From Candidatus Kuenenia stuttgartensis (GTDB taxonomy: Bacteria > Gemmatimonadota > Gemmatimonadetes > Gemmatimonadales > Gemmatimonadaceae): a DNA stretch of 43,241 nucleotides. The translations under genes and the position numbers were made by a program. The notes under the pieces were generated by a model. The model had not been told where the DNA came from, made no database searches, and saw only the letters and a list, made by a program, of their open reading frames with translations. The stretch's first letter is position 1, and every line of letters starts with the position of its first letter. The DNA lies in NCBI GenBank assembly GCA_943330235.2, contig CALQGY020000017.1, forward strand, positions 1 through 43,241, given 5' to 3'. This document shows, piece by piece, positions 24,987-35,100 of the stretch.

Positions 24987-26733
24987 CGAGATGCACAAAT
25001 TGCTGGCGCGCCAGGTGCGCCGGCATTTTGGGTCAGCCGACGCGGTGCCGGACAGCATCGTGCCGTTTGTGCAGTCCGTCGAGATGGCCTATCGACAGGC
25101 TGACGAGGATCGTGCGCTCCTTGAGCATTCCATGGAGACGGTCTCGACCGAGCTAGCCGAGCGGTTCCAGCGCATGCGCGATGCCATCGGTGAACGCGAC
25201 GAAGTGCAGCAGGCGCTCTCGCTCATGGAGGCGGCGCTGGAGGCCAGCACGTACGGCGTGCTGATCCTCGACCTCGACGGGAACGTGGTGAAATTCAATC
25301 GCCAGTTCGCGGGGATGTGGCGCGGCATCGTGCCCGCCTTAGACGGGGCCGACGGGAGTGCGGTGCTGAGCATCGTGGCGGGCCATCTCCAGGATCCCGA
25401 CACGTTCCACCGCATCATCAGCGAGCGCCGGACACTCGAGACATCCGCCGAGTTCGAGCTGCTGCGCACGAACGATGGACGGGTGCTTCAGCTCACCGCG
25501 CACCCGCAGCGGCTCGGTGACAAGGTAGTGGGCTGTGTCTGGCGCTTTGGTGACGTGACCGAACGTGAGCAGATCGCCGATCAGCTGCGCCAGTCTCAGA
25601 AAATGGAAGCCGTCGGCCAGTTGGCCGGTGGCGTGGCGCACGACTTCAACAACCTGCTCACGGTCATCCGCGGCAACGCGGAGCTGTTGGCGACGGAAGA
25701 GGACAGCACGCTCTTCACCCGTGAAGTCCTGCTGGAGATCACGCGCGCGACCAACCGCGCCGCCGAGCTGACGGGGCAACTGCTGGCATTCAGTCGCAAG
25801 CAGACGCTCAAGGCAGCGGCCTTCGATTTGGGGACTATCGTGCAAGGGCTTGAGCCTATGCTCCGGCGCGTGATCGGGACCGACATCGACTTCCGGACGC
25901 ACCGATCGCCCGACCCCATCGTGGTCTCCGCCGATCGCGGTCAGCTCGATCAGGTGCTCCTGAACCTGGTGATCAACGCGCGCGACGCGATGCCCGATGG
26001 TGGACGACTGTCCATCGATGCGTCGCTGTTCCTGCTGACCGAGGCGCGCGACGGGGCGCAGGGCGACGTCATTCCGCCCGGCGAGTACGGCGTGCTGCAG
26101 GTGCGCGACTCCGGCAGCGGCATCTCTCCGGAGCTCCGCCAACACATTTTCGAGCCGTTCTTCACCACCAAGGCACCGGGCAAAGGCACCGGCCTCGGGC
26201 TGTCGATGGTGTACGGGATCGTGCGCCAGTCCCGCGGATTCATCGAGGTGGAAAGCGCGCCGGAGCTCGGGACCACCTTCCGCATCTATTTGCCGCTGGG
26301 CACCGCGTTAAGTCATGAGGTGGCCGTGCCGACCCCGGTTCGCCCGGCCGTCCCGCGTGGCAAAACGGTGCTCATCGCCGAGGACGAGGATTCGGTGCGC
26401 CGTCTGGTGCGGACGCTGCTGGAGCGCGAAGGGTTCATTACGCTGGAAGCCGTGAACGGCTTGGAGGCGCTGGACGTCGAAGCGCAGCATGAGGGCGACA
26501 TCGACTTGATCATCAGCGATGTCATCATGCCGGAGTTGGGCGGGCGCCAGCTGGCCGACCAGATTCGCCAGCGACGCCCCGGGCTGCCGGTGCTCTTCAT
26601 GTCCGGCTACACGCGCCTCGAAATCTCCGATGAGAACGGCGTGCTGAACGCCGGCGCAGGCTTCCTGCACAAGCCCTTCACGACCGTCGAGTTTATCACC
26701 GCCGTTCGCGAAGCCCTGTCCGCTGCGGCGTAA
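24976..26733 (+). CDS. PAS hybrid histidine kinase with C-terminal receiver, coupled to FIST
   Basis: This is a 585-residue cytoplasmic hybrid kinase. A helical N-terminus at about 1-80 (likely coiled coil, ERFQRMRDAIGERDEVQQAL) leads to one PAS domain at about 84-195 (ASTYGVLILDLDGNVVKFNRQF). The phosphoacceptor helix has GGVAHDFNN with His222. ATPase motifs are LNLVINARDAM near 325, DSGSGI near 378 and GKGTGLGLS near 402. The receiver at about 458-580 has the acidic pair in IAEDED, Asp515 in IISDVIMPE and Lys in FLHKPF. It overlaps the FIST gene by 11 nt, so FIST is the likely input partner. The phosphate output target is not encoded next to it. Confidence 0.94.
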   Translation: MNADEMHKLLARQVRRHFGSADAVPDSIVPFVQSVEMAYRQADEDRALLEHSMETVSTELAERFQRMRDAIGERDEVQQALSLMEAALEASTYGVLILDLDGNVVKFNRQFAGMWRGIVPALDGADGSAVLSIVAGHLQDPDTFHRIISERRTLETSAEFELLRTNDGRVLQLTAHPQRLGDKVVGCVWRFGDVTEREQIADQLRQSQKMEAVGQLAGGVAHDFNNLLTVIRGNAELLATEEDSTLFTREVLLEITRATNRAAELTGQLLAFSRKQTLKAAAFDLGTIVQGLEPMLRRVIGTDIDFRTHRSPDPIVVSADRGQLDQVLLNLVINARDAMPDGGRLSIDASLFLLTEARDGAQGDVIPPGEYGVLQVRDSGSGISPELRQHIFEPFFTTKAPGKGTGLGLSMVYGIVRQSRGFIEVESAPELGTTFRIYLPLGTALSHEVAVPTPVRPAVPRGKTVLIAEDEDSVRRLVRTLLEREGFITLEAVNGLEALDVEAQHEGDIDLIISDVIMPELGGRQLADQIRQRRPGLPVLFMSGYTRLEISDENGVLNAGAGFLHKPFTTVEFITAVREALSAAA

Positions 26734-26809
26734 GGCGTCCGTCAGTACGCGGGCTGTCGACACGCGTGCTGGTGTTGTGCCTCGCGCGACGACGCACGAC
26801 TTTACGCGC

Positions 26810-28276
26810 ATGACCGACGCCTCGATGTCCGTACCGAATACCGGCGATCTCTCGCCCGACGAGTTTCGCGCCGCGGCCCATGCCGCCGTGGATTGGATTG
26901 CCGACTATCTCGAGCACCCCGAACGCCACCCGGTGAAGAGCCGCGTGCAGCCGGGAGACATCCGCCGCGCGCTGCCGGCCTCCCCGCCGCCGCAGGGCGA
27001 GACGCTCGACGCGATGCTGGACGATTTCCATCGCACGATTCTCCCCGGCATCACGCACTGGAATCACCCCTCGTTTTTCGCCTACTTCGCCAACTCGGCG
27101 TCGTATCCCGGGATTCTCGGTGAGCTGTTGTCGGCCGGACTCAATGCCAACGGCATGCTCTGGGTTACGAGCCCCGCGGTGACCGAGTTGGAGCAGGTGA
27201 CGCTGGATTGGTTGCGGCAGATGATGGGGATGAGCGACGGCTGGTTCGGGCAGATCACCGATACCGCGTCGGTGAGCACGTTCTATGCGCTGGCGGCCGC
27301 GCGCGAAGCCGTTGGACTCGACATTCGTGTGCGCGGCATGGCGGCGCGCGAGGATCTCCCGCGCCTGCGCGTGTACTGCAGTGAGCACGCGCACTCGTCC
27401 ATCGATAAGGCCGTGATTGCGCTGGGGTTGGGGCACGAGAACTTGGTGAAGATTCCCGCCGATGAGCAGTTCCGCATGCGCCCGGACGCCCTCGAGACGG
27501 CGATGGCCGCCGACGTGGCGCTGGGCTATCGCCCGATGGCCGTGGTGCCGTGTATCGGCACGACCAGCACCACCAGCATTGATCCGGTGCCGGCGATTGT
27601 GCGCATCGCGAAGACGTTTGGCTGCTGGGTCCATGTGGACACGGCGTATGCCGGTCCGGCGGCCATCGTGCCCGAGCTGCGCTACATCCTGGACGGTGTG
27701 GAGGGTGCGGACTCGGTGGTGGTCAATCCGCACAAGTGGCTGTTCACGCCCATGGATTGCTCGGTGCTCTACACACAGCGTCCCGAGGCGCTCAAGCAGG
27801 CCTTCGCGCTGCTCCCCGAATATCTGGTGACGAAGGGGCAGGACGAGACCGTGAACCTGATGGATTACGGCATTCAGCTGGGGCGGCGGTTCCGGTCGCT
27901 CAAACTGTGGATGATTCTGCGCGCGTTCGGTGAGGAGGGCCTGGCCGAGCGGATCCGGTTTCACTGCGAGCTGGCGCGCGACTTCGCCGGGATGGTGCAT
28001 TACGAGGGCGGCTGGGAACTCACGGCGCCGGTGCCGCTGTCGCTGGTGTGTTTTCGCTATGCGCCGAAGGGGGCCAGCGAGGACGAGATCGCGCGCCTGA
28101 ATGCCGCCATCATGGAGCGCGTGAATGCCGGCGGCTTGGCGTATCTGTCGCACACCAAGCTCAATGGGCGCTACACGCTGCGATTGGCCATCGGCAACAT
28201 CCGCACCGATCGGCCGCATATCGAGCAGGCGTGGCACGAACTCCGGGCGGCCGCCGCAGCGGTGATGGCGGCGTAG
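26810..28276 (+). CDS. PLP-dependent aromatic-amino-acid-type decarboxylase
   Basis: This is a group II pyridoxal-phosphate decarboxylase, 488 residues from this start. The N-terminal swap segment reads [45 protein letters not shown] is the family's substrate-side motif. The cofactor contacts are visible: [16 protein letters not shown] with the ring-nitrogen Asp, and Lys309 in VVNPHKWLF for the Schiff base. The C-terminus is complete ([16 protein letters not shown]). Family members decarboxylate Trp, Tyr, Phe or DOPA to the amines; which one is used cannot be read from motifs alone. Alternative starts are a GTG at 26777 and an ATG at 26825. No clear operon partner is present; the lactate permease begins 64 nt downstream. 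Confidence 0.92.
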   Translation: MTDASMSVPNTGDLSPDEFRAAAHAAVDWIADYLEHPERHPVKSRVQPGDIRRALPASPPPQGETLDAMLDDFHRTILPGITHWNHPSFFAYFANSASYPGILGELLSAGLNANGMLWVTSPAVTELEQVTLDWLRQMMGMSDGWFGQITDTASVSTFYALAAAREAVGLDIRVRGMAAREDLPRLRVYCSEHAHSSIDKAVIALGLGHENLVKIPADEQFRMRPDALETAMAADVALGYRPMAVVPCIGTTSTTSIDPVPAIVRIAKTFGCWVHVDTAYAGPAAIVPELRYILDGVEGADSVVVNPHKWLFTPMDCSVLYTQRPEALKQAFALLPEYLVTKGQDETVNLMDYGIQLGRRFRSLKLWMILRAFGEEGLAERIRFHCELARDFAGMVHYEGGWELTAPVPLSLVCFRYAPKGASEDEIARLNAAIMERVNAGGLAYLSHTKLNGRYTLRLAIGNIRTDRPHIEQAWHELRAAAAAVMAA

Positions 28277-28340
28277 GTCGGGCGCGCGGGGCGGCCCCCC
28301 GTGCGATGCCGACTGGTGGTTTTGGCGCCACATTATCGGC

Positions 28341-29960
28341 ATGCCTACCACTTGGTCGCAGGTCTACATGCCCCTCGGCGGTCTTCTGCCGTCGGCGCTC
28401 GTTGCTTCCCTTCCGGTTGTCGTGCTGCTTGGCCTGCTCGGGCTCTGGCATGTCCGCGCGCATTGGGCCGCGCTGGCGGGGCTTGGCGCCGCGATGGCGG
28501 TGGCGGTGGCCGTGTTCGGCATGCCGATGCCGCTGGCCCTCGCCGCCGTTGGCGACGGGGCGTTATACGGGCTCTTTCCGATTGGCTGGATCGTGCTCAA
28601 CGCGATCTTCGTATACGCCATCACCGTGGAAACCGGGATGTTCGACATCATCCGGCACTCGGTGGTGGGCATCGCGGAGGACCGGCGCATTCAGGTGCTG
28701 TTAATCGCCTTCTGCTTCGGCGCCTTCGTGGAGGGCACCGCCGGCTTCGGCACGCCGGTGGCGATTTCGGCGGCCATGCTCATTGGCCTCGGATTCAAAC
28801 CGCTCCCCGCGGCCGGGCTCTCGCTGATCGGCAACACGGCGCCCGTGGCGTTCGGCGCGCTGGGGACGCCCATCATTGCGCTGGCCGGCGTGACGCACTT
28901 ACCGCTCAATGATCTGAGCGCGATGGTCGGGCGTCAGCTGCCGCTGTTCGCGATGATCATCCCGTTCTGGCTCATTTGGGTGATGGCGGGCTGGCGCTCC
29001 ATCAAAGAAGTCTGGCCGGCGTGTCTCGTGGCCGGCGTGAGCTTTGCGGCCGTGCAGTATTACGTCAGCAATCACTTCGGGCCCACGCTGGTGGATATCA
29101 GCGCGTCGCTGACCTCGATTGTCGCGTTGTTGCTGCTGCTGCGCGTGTGGAAGCCGCGCACCGTGTGGCGCTTCCCCGGTGAGCCGCAGCTCCCGGCGGA
29201 GTCCATCACCCCGACGTACAGCACGGCGCAACTGCTGCGCGCGTGGATGCCATGGGGCATTCTGTCGGTCCTGTTGTTCCTGTGGGGACTGCCGGCAATG
29301 AAAGCGTGGTTGAATGCGCAGTCGCTGTTCACGTTCAACGTGCCGTTGCTGCATCAGGCCGTGTTGCGTACGCCGCCGGTGGTGGCCGTCGCCAAAGCCG
29401 AAGATGCGATTTTCACGCTGAACTGGCTGTCGGCCAGTGGTAGCGCGCTGCTGTTGACCGGGGTGCTGTCGGGGGCGCTGCTGGGGATGGGGCCGCGCGC
29501 CCTGCTGCGCATCTACGGGCAGACGCTGCGCAAAGTGCGCGTGTCGCTGCTGACCATTGCCGCCATGATGGCCTTGGGTTTCGTGACGCGCTATGGCGGC
29601 CTGGATGCCACGATGGGGTTGGCGTTCGCGCAGACGGGAGCGCTGTTCGCGTTCTTCTCGCCGCTCTTAGGGTGGCTGGGCGTCGCGCTGACGGGCAGCG
29701 ACACCTCCAGCAACGTGCTGTTCGGCAACCTGCAGCAGATCTCGGCCACGCAGGTGGGCGTCTCGCCGTTACTCGCGGCCGCGGCCAACAGTGCGGGCGG
29801 CGTGATGGGCAAGATGATCGACGCGCAGAGCATCGTGGTGGCCGGTGTGGCCACCGAGCAGGAGGGTCAGGAGGGGGACATTCTGCGCTACGTCTTCTGG
29901 CACAGCCTGGGGCTGGCGTGTCTGGTGGGGGTGGAGGTGTTGGTGATGTCGCGGATGTAG
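28341..29960 (+). CDS. L-lactate permease (LldP/LctP family)
   Basis: This is a 539-residue inner-membrane carrier with about 12-14 hydrophobic helices. Family marks are [48 protein letters not shown] near 160-180, and [37 protein letters not shown] in the C-terminal third. The protein imports lactate or glycolate with protons. It is full length for the family. No lactate dehydrogenase (lldD or lutABC) lies in the window. The short gap after the decarboxylase allows co-transcription but does not prove it. Its 3' end converges with the Fic-like gene across 34 bp. Confidence 0.94.
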   Translation: MPTTWSQVYMPLGGLLPSALVASLPVVVLLGLLGLWHVRAHWAALAGLGAAMAVAVAVFGMPMPLALAAVGDGALYGLFPIGWIVLNAIFVYAITVETGMFDIIRHSVVGIAEDRRIQVLLIAFCFGAFVEGTAGFGTPVAISAAMLIGLGFKPLPAAGLSLIGNTAPVAFGALGTPIIALAGVTHLPLNDLSAMVGRQLPLFAMIIPFWLIWVMAGWRSIKEVWPACLVAGVSFAAVQYYVSNHFGPTLVDISASLTSIVALLLLLRVWKPRTVWRFPGEPQLPAESITPTYSTAQLLRAWMPWGILSVLLFLWGLPAMKAWLNAQSLFTFNVPLLHQAVLRTPPVVAVAKAEDAIFTLNWLSASGSALLLTGVLSGALLGMGPRALLRIYGQTLRKVRVSLLTIAAMMALGFVTRYGGLDATMGLAFAQTGALFAFFSPLLGWLGVALTGSDTSSNVLFGNLQQISATQVGVSPLLAAAANSAGGVMGKMIDAQSIVVAGVATEQEGQEGDILRYVFWHSLGLACLVGVEVLVMSRM

Positions 29961-29994
29961 GCGTGGATGGGCGGGCGTAGGCGCCGCGGCGTGC

Positions 29995-31014
29995 TCACTC
30001 GTCCAGCGCGTTCATGGCCGCACAGAGCGCCTCGTTCACGTAGTAATTCACGCGGCCGACGCGATACTTGGTGAGTATCGACTCGCTCACCAAGCCATCG
30101 AGGTACCGTTTAGCCGTCGGGCGCGAGACGCGGAGGTCGGCCATGAGGAATTCGATCTTGGTATAGGGGTGTGCGAACAGACTGCGCACCAACGGGCGAT
30201 CGGCGTACGCGAGGCGTCGGCGGATCGCCCGCGAGGACCGCTTCATGACGGCGCGGGTGTCCGCGACCGCTCCGCGGGTCCGCTGCGCCGCCGATTCGAC
30301 GGCCGACAGCCAATAGCGCAGCCACGGCTCCCACGCGCCGTCATGAGCGGCGTCTAGGGCCAACCGATCGTAGGTCGCCCGCGTTTCGCGGTGCGCGCGA
30401 CTGAGCAGGAGGAGCGGTGAGGCCAGGAGGTCGTGCTGACCCATCGCCATGGCGGTGAGCATGCGTCCGACCCGTCCGGGCGCGCGTTCGAAGGGCGCGA
30501 TGCGGTCGTACTGCCACTGCACGATGGCCATGCGGACCAGCGGATCGATGGGCGTAGGCAGCACGCCGTTGGTGAACGTTTCGAGGTCCGCCATCAGGGC
30601 CATGGTGAGGCCGGTGGTGCGGGTGCGATAACTGGCGCGCTGGCCCTCCACCATGCCCTGCAGCTCGAGCAGCAGCATGCCGGTGATGCGGCCGGAGGTG
30701 CGCACGCGCGCGAAGCCGTGGTGCGCGGCGCGCACCGCCTGCACGGCCTGTCGCGCCACCGGGTCCTGCTGTCCCTCGTCAGCGACGGTGCTGCGCAGCA
30801 GGTCGTCGTAGGAGGCAACGAGGCCGTCGAGGGCGGCGCTGTCCTTGGCTTCCTGGAGGCCCAGCACGACCGCGAGCACGGTCTGATCGGGGACGGACGA
30901 CAGGACGCCCTTGAGTTCCGCCAGCTGGCGGCTGGCCGCGATGGCGGCCCGGAGCACGGCCGGCGACTCCAGCGCGGACAGATCGAGATCGCGAAGCAGG
31001 GGGACAGCGGGCAT
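29995..31014 (-). CDS. Fic-fold protein with degenerate catalytic motif and C-terminal winged helix
   Basis: This 339-residue protein has a Fic_N-like start, a Fic core and a C-terminal winged-helix domain. The Fic loop, normally HPFx(D/E)GNGRxxR, reads APFERAPGRVGR at 173-184: the catalytic His is Ala173, the acidic residue is Arg177, and Gly-Asn are Ala178-Pro179, while Gly180, Arg181 and Arg184 remain. The inhibitory-helix region, SSxIEG in SoFic-type proteins, reads SAALDG at 59-64 with Asp in place of Glu. AMP transfer by the usual mechanism is therefore unlikely. Residues about 275-339 (YTKIEFLMADLRVSRPTAKRYLDGLVSESILTKYRVGRVNYY) look like a DNA-binding winged helix, so a regulatory role is possible. 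The start at 31014 was preferred over a frame open to 31149. Confidence 0.75.
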   Translation of the reverse strand: MPAVPLLRDLDLSALESPAVLRAAIAASRQLAELKGVLSSVPDQTVLAVVLGLQEAKDSAALDGLVASYDDLLRSTVADEGQQDPVARQAVQAVRAAHHGFARVRTSGRITGMLLLELQGMVEGQRASYRTRTTGLTMALMADLETFTNGVLPTPIDPLVRMAIVQWQYDRIAPFERAPGRVGRMLTAMAMGQHDLLASPLLLLSRAHRETRATYDRLALDAAHDGAWEPWLRYWLSAVESAAQRTRGAVADTRAVMKRSSRAIRRRLAYADRPLVRSLFAHPYTKIEFLMADLRVSRPTAKRYLDGLVSESILTKYRVGRVNYYVNEALCAAMNALDE

Positions 31015-31272
31015 GCGGGAATATCTGCGCGGTCGTATTACATAGCAAGAATTACGTGTTTTCTTCTCATGTTTTTTCGCGCGGTTTTGGCGCGTTCTGC
31101 CGGCCGAATGGTGAGCAGGCGGCCGTGGCGTGCTGGCCGTGGGCCGCACTGCCGCTTATCCATCGGCCGTATAATATAGAAAGTTATTAACAATATCTTT
31201 CCATATTTAAGCGCTAAGTCGTACGCGCACGCGTCGGCGACGTGGTGGTGACCTGCCGCGCCAGCGGACGGG
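31015..31272. other. AT-rich intergenic island upstream of the Fic-like gene
   Basis: No gene was found here. Two AT-rich patches (31036-31075 and 31168-31212) stand out against GC-rich surroundings. The first has a weak dyad (CGTA...TACG, centred near 31046) just upstream of the Fic-like ATG. The second contains the palindrome listed separately. The stretch probably holds the Fic-like gene's promoter and operators. Confidence 0.5.
31173..31207. promoter_or_regulatory. AT-rich palindrome, candidate operator
   Basis: The arms AATATAGAAAG (31173-31183) and CTTTCCATATT (31197-31207) pair at 10 of 11 positions around a 13-nt spacer (TTATTAACAATAT). A TATAAT hexamer overlaps the left edge at 31170-31175. 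It is too AT-rich to be a typical terminator here and lies about 160 bp upstream of the Fic-like start. Confidence 0.5.
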
Positions 31273-31962
31273 TCAGCGCGACTCGGGTGAGGTGGCGGTG
31301 AGCTTCCGCCGTTTCCGCTCTTCCTTGCGCGCCCGCCGGCGCCGATTCCACCAGACGAAGGCGAAGACGGCGGCCGTGATGAGGACGGCGCCCACCACTT
31401 CCCCCACGCGCCCCAGATGGCCGACGGTCTGCATCGCGGCTTCGCCGGCGCCGTAGCCAATCAGCGTGAAGAGCGTACTCCACAGCGCGGAGCCCACGAG
31501 CGACGCGAGGAGGAACGTGGGGGCCGGCACCCGGGCGGCGCCGCAGGCGATGGGAAGCACCACGCGCAGCCCGAACGCAAAGCGGACGATCACGGACGCC
31601 AGCAGCGGATTGCGGGCCACCACGCGGAGCGCCACCGTGCCGCCGGCGCGGAAGCGCGGGAAGCGGCGCCGGATGGTGGCCCACTTGGCGCGGCCGGCCA
31701 GATACAGCAGCGAGGTGCACACCCAGCCACCCAGCGTGATCCCGACAATGACCTTGACCAGCTGCAACTCCCCTTCGTGCGACGCGATGCCGCCGAAGAT
31801 GGGCGTCAGCTCTTCGAAGATCATAGCCGACAGGCCCATCGCCGCGTACGTCCAGAAATCGTCGGGCAGCGCGTTGATGAGGTCGAGATCGGCCCAACCG
31901 TCACTGGCCACCACGGCAACCGCCGCGATAGCGAGTGGAATCAGTCGGGCGGCTGACGGCAT
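31273..31962 (-). CDS. DedA/VTT-family membrane protein
   Basis: This is an inner-membrane protein of 229 residues from this start, of the DedA (VTT/SNARE-associated) family. Family features include the re-entrant acidic segment IFEELTPIFGGIASHEG, the Gly-rich helix VGITLGGWVCTSLLYLAGR, and the conserved basic motif VRFAFGLRVVLPIACGAARV. About five hydrophobic segments are visible, and the tail is strongly basic (NRRRRARKEERKRRK). Some DedA proteins flip undecaprenyl phosphate or phospholipids or support membrane potential; which applies here is unknown. An in-frame GTG at 32052 would add another hydrophobic segment; neither start has a clear ribosome site. Confidence 0.85.
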   Translation of the reverse strand: MPSAARLIPLAIAAVAVVASDGWADLDLINALPDDFWTYAAMGLSAMIFEELTPIFGGIASHEGELQLVKVIVGITLGGWVCTSLLYLAGRAKWATIRRRFPRFRAGGTVALRVVARNPLLASVIVRFAFGLRVVLPIACGAARVPAPTFLLASLVGSALWSTLFTLIGYGAGEAAMQTVGHLGRVGEVVGAVLITAAVFAFVWWNRRRRARKEERKRRKLTATSPESR

Positions 31963-32146
31963 CGGCGAGCGGTGGCGAAGAGTGACGACCAGCAGGACAA
32001 CAAGAACGGGGACCACGACCGATGCGCCGGTCGTTGGCCCCCGTTCTGGCACGCGGGGTGCAGGCGGGGAAATGGCAATCTAGCGCAGACGCCGTACGGT
32101 CTGGCTAGTCACCCGTCGGCGCGATGGCGTCGACGGTGCCCCGCGG

Positions 32147-35100
32147 TCAGTCGCCCAAGCTCGGTACGGGATCAACGGCCCGATACTGTCCCGTGTGCGG
32201 CGGCGTGAGGCCGACGCGCCGCGAGAAGCTGGTGCGCATGTTGTCGAAGATTTCGTAGAACGTGGGGATGACCAGCAGGGTCAGCACGGTGGACGTGATC
32301 ACCCCGCCAATCACGGCCACGCCCAGCGGCGCGCGGAACTGCGCCCCTTCGCCCCGTCCCAGTGCGACCGGGATCATGCCGGCGATGAGCGCGAAGGTGG
32401 TCATGAGGATGGGGCGCAAACGAATGGCGCCGGCCTCGATGAGCGCTTCACGCAACGGCATGCCGTTCTTCTCCCGCGCCCACTTGGCGAAGTCGATGAG
32501 CAGAATGGCGTTCTTGGCCACAATGCCGCAGAGCAGGATCACACCGATGAGGCTCATGATGTTGATGGTGTTCCCCGTGATCGCGAGGGCCCCCATGACG
32601 CCGATGAGCGAGAGCGGCAGCGAGATCAGAATGGCGATGGGGTCGAGGAACGAACCGAACTGCACCACCAGAATGAGGTACATCAACGCAACGGCTACCC
32701 CGAGGGCGACGAAGACGTTGGTGAAGACCTCCTGCTGCTGCTCGGCCTGCCCACCGGTGGAGAGCGCCACGCCGGGCGGCATGCTGATCTTCGCCGTCTT
32801 CTCCCCGATCTCGTTCATGACTTCGGTGAGCGACCGCCCCGCGATGTTGCCCTCGACCTTGATGACGTTGTCGCGATTCAGGTGATTGACCACCGCCGGG
32901 CCGAGGTGGCTGCTGATGCGGGCCACCTGCTGGAGCGGAATGATCTGCGCGTTGGGACCCGTGCCGATCCCGATGGGGAGCTGCGCCAGGTCGGAGCCGC
33001 GTGAGCGCGCCTCGGGGGAGAGGCGGACCATGACCTTGCGGGTCTGGTTGGTGGGATCGACCCAGTCGCCGGCGTGCAACCCGGCGAAGGCCGGACGGAT
33101 GGCCTGCGCCACCTGCCCCACGCTCAAGCCCAGCACGCCGGCCAGGCCGCGATCCACCTGCACCGTGATCTCGGGCTTCTGTCCCTTGGTGCTGAGTCCC
33201 ACGTCCACCGCACCGGGCGTGGACTTCATGGCCGCCTTGTACTGGTCGGCCACTGACTGGAGCGCCGCTTTGTCAGTACCGCGCAGCTGCAGCGAGATCT
33301 GCTTCTGGCTGCCGGCGAAGTCGTTGGTGAACACGGCGACGTCGGCGCCACCGATGCTCTTCACATCTTCGCGCATCTGCGCGGCCAGGTCTTCGGCACC
33401 GCGCTGACCGGCCGCGAGGCGGGCCCCCTTGGTGCTGAGCTTCACGTAGATGCTCGCCTTGTCGACGGCGCCGCTGGCGCCACCGGCGGTCACGAACGAG
33501 TACGTCACCTCGGGATACTTCGCGATGAGGCGCACGGTCTCACCGATTTTTTGCCGGAGATAATCGACGTTGGCGCCCGGCGGCGTTTCGACGGTCATCT
33601 GCACTTCGGCGTTGTCTTCCAACGGGAAGAATCCACCACCCACGATGCCCGTGGCCGGCATGGCGATCGCGACGACAAACGACGTGATCGCCAGCAGGAC
33701 CATCGACTTCGGGTGATCGAGCGCCCAGCCGATCACGCGACGATAGCCGCCGGCCAGTCCGTTGAACCAGCGATTGAATCCGTCGAGCTTCTTGGTGATC
33801 CACGCCTTCTGGTGCTCTTCCTGATGCGGGTCGGGCCAGTAGGCCGACAGCATGGGATCGAGCGAGAAGGAGACGAACAGCGACACCAGCACCGAGCAGG
33901 CGATGGTGAGCGCAAACGGCTTGAACCACTGACCCGACACGCCCTGCAGGAAGGCGATGGGGACGAACACCGCGATGATGGAGAACGTCGTGGCGGCCAC
34001 GGCGAGTCCGATTTCATCGGTGCCTTCGCGCGCGGCCGTGTAATGGTCTTTGCCCATCTCGACGTGGCGCACGATGTTTTCGCGCACCACGATGGCGTCG
34101 TCAATGAGAATGCCGATGGCGAGCGATAGCCCCAGCAACGACATGGTGTTGAGCGTGAAGCCGAACGCCCAGACGGCGACGAAGCTGGCCAGCACGGACA
34201 CCGGCAACGCCAGGCCGGTAATGACCGTGGAGCGCCAGGAGTTGAGGAACAGGAACACGACGAGCACGGTGAGCAGCGCGCCTTCAATCAATGCGCTCTG
34301 CACGTTGTCCACCGAGTTCTCAACGCGCGTGCCTTTGTTCTTCACCACATCGAGTTGCGCGCCCTTGGGGAGCGTGGGGCGCACCTGCTCGACCTTCTTG
34401 AAAATCGCCTCGGCCACCGCGGTGGTGGAGTAGCCGTTGGACTTCTTGATCTCGATGCCGACCGCGTCCTTACCGTTGAAGAGCGCGATAGTGCGCTGCT
34501 CTTCGGTGCCGTCGGTGGCGGTGGCGACATCGCCCAACCGCACGATGCGACCACCGCGTTCGGCCACAACGAGTTGCATGAAATCGTCAGGCCCGTTGAG
34601 GCGCCCCTGCAAGCGGATGGTGCGTTCGTCGAGCGCACTCGTGACGCGACCCACTGGTACGGCGAGATTGCCGGCCTGCAGCGCACCGACCACCTGCGGC
34701 ACCGTCACGCCGGCCGACTGCAGGCGCTGCGGATCGAGGCTGATGGTGAGTTCGCGCTTCACCGCCCCGGTGACCGCGACATCCGCCACGCCGGGAATGG
34801 AGCGCAATTCGCGCGTGATCCCGGGATCGGCGATCTGCGTGAGTTGCGCCGGTGTCAGCGACGTGGAGAACAACGAGAGCGTGACGATGGGCGCATCGGT
34901 CTCGTTGAATCGCCGCAGAATGGGTTCCTCCATTTCCTGCGGCAGGTCCTGGCGCTTGGTGCTGATGGCGTCACGAATTTCCTGCGTCGCGTCCTGGAGC
35001 GGCTTGGAGAAGACGAATTCGGTGGTGATTTGCGCGAAGCCGTCGCGCGCCTCGCCGTTGATGCTCTTGACGCCCGAGATGGCCTGAATGGCCTCCTCGA

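Noticed and set aside
26696-28351. A 551-codon minus-strand frame opposite the PLP decarboxylase
   Set aside because: The translation is low-complexity, basic and histidine-rich with no motif, while the plus strand has the complete decarboxylase.
32053-32146. Promoter or terminator between the RND gene and the DedA gene
   Set aside because: No convincing hairpin with T-tract and no promoter match could be supported by eye.
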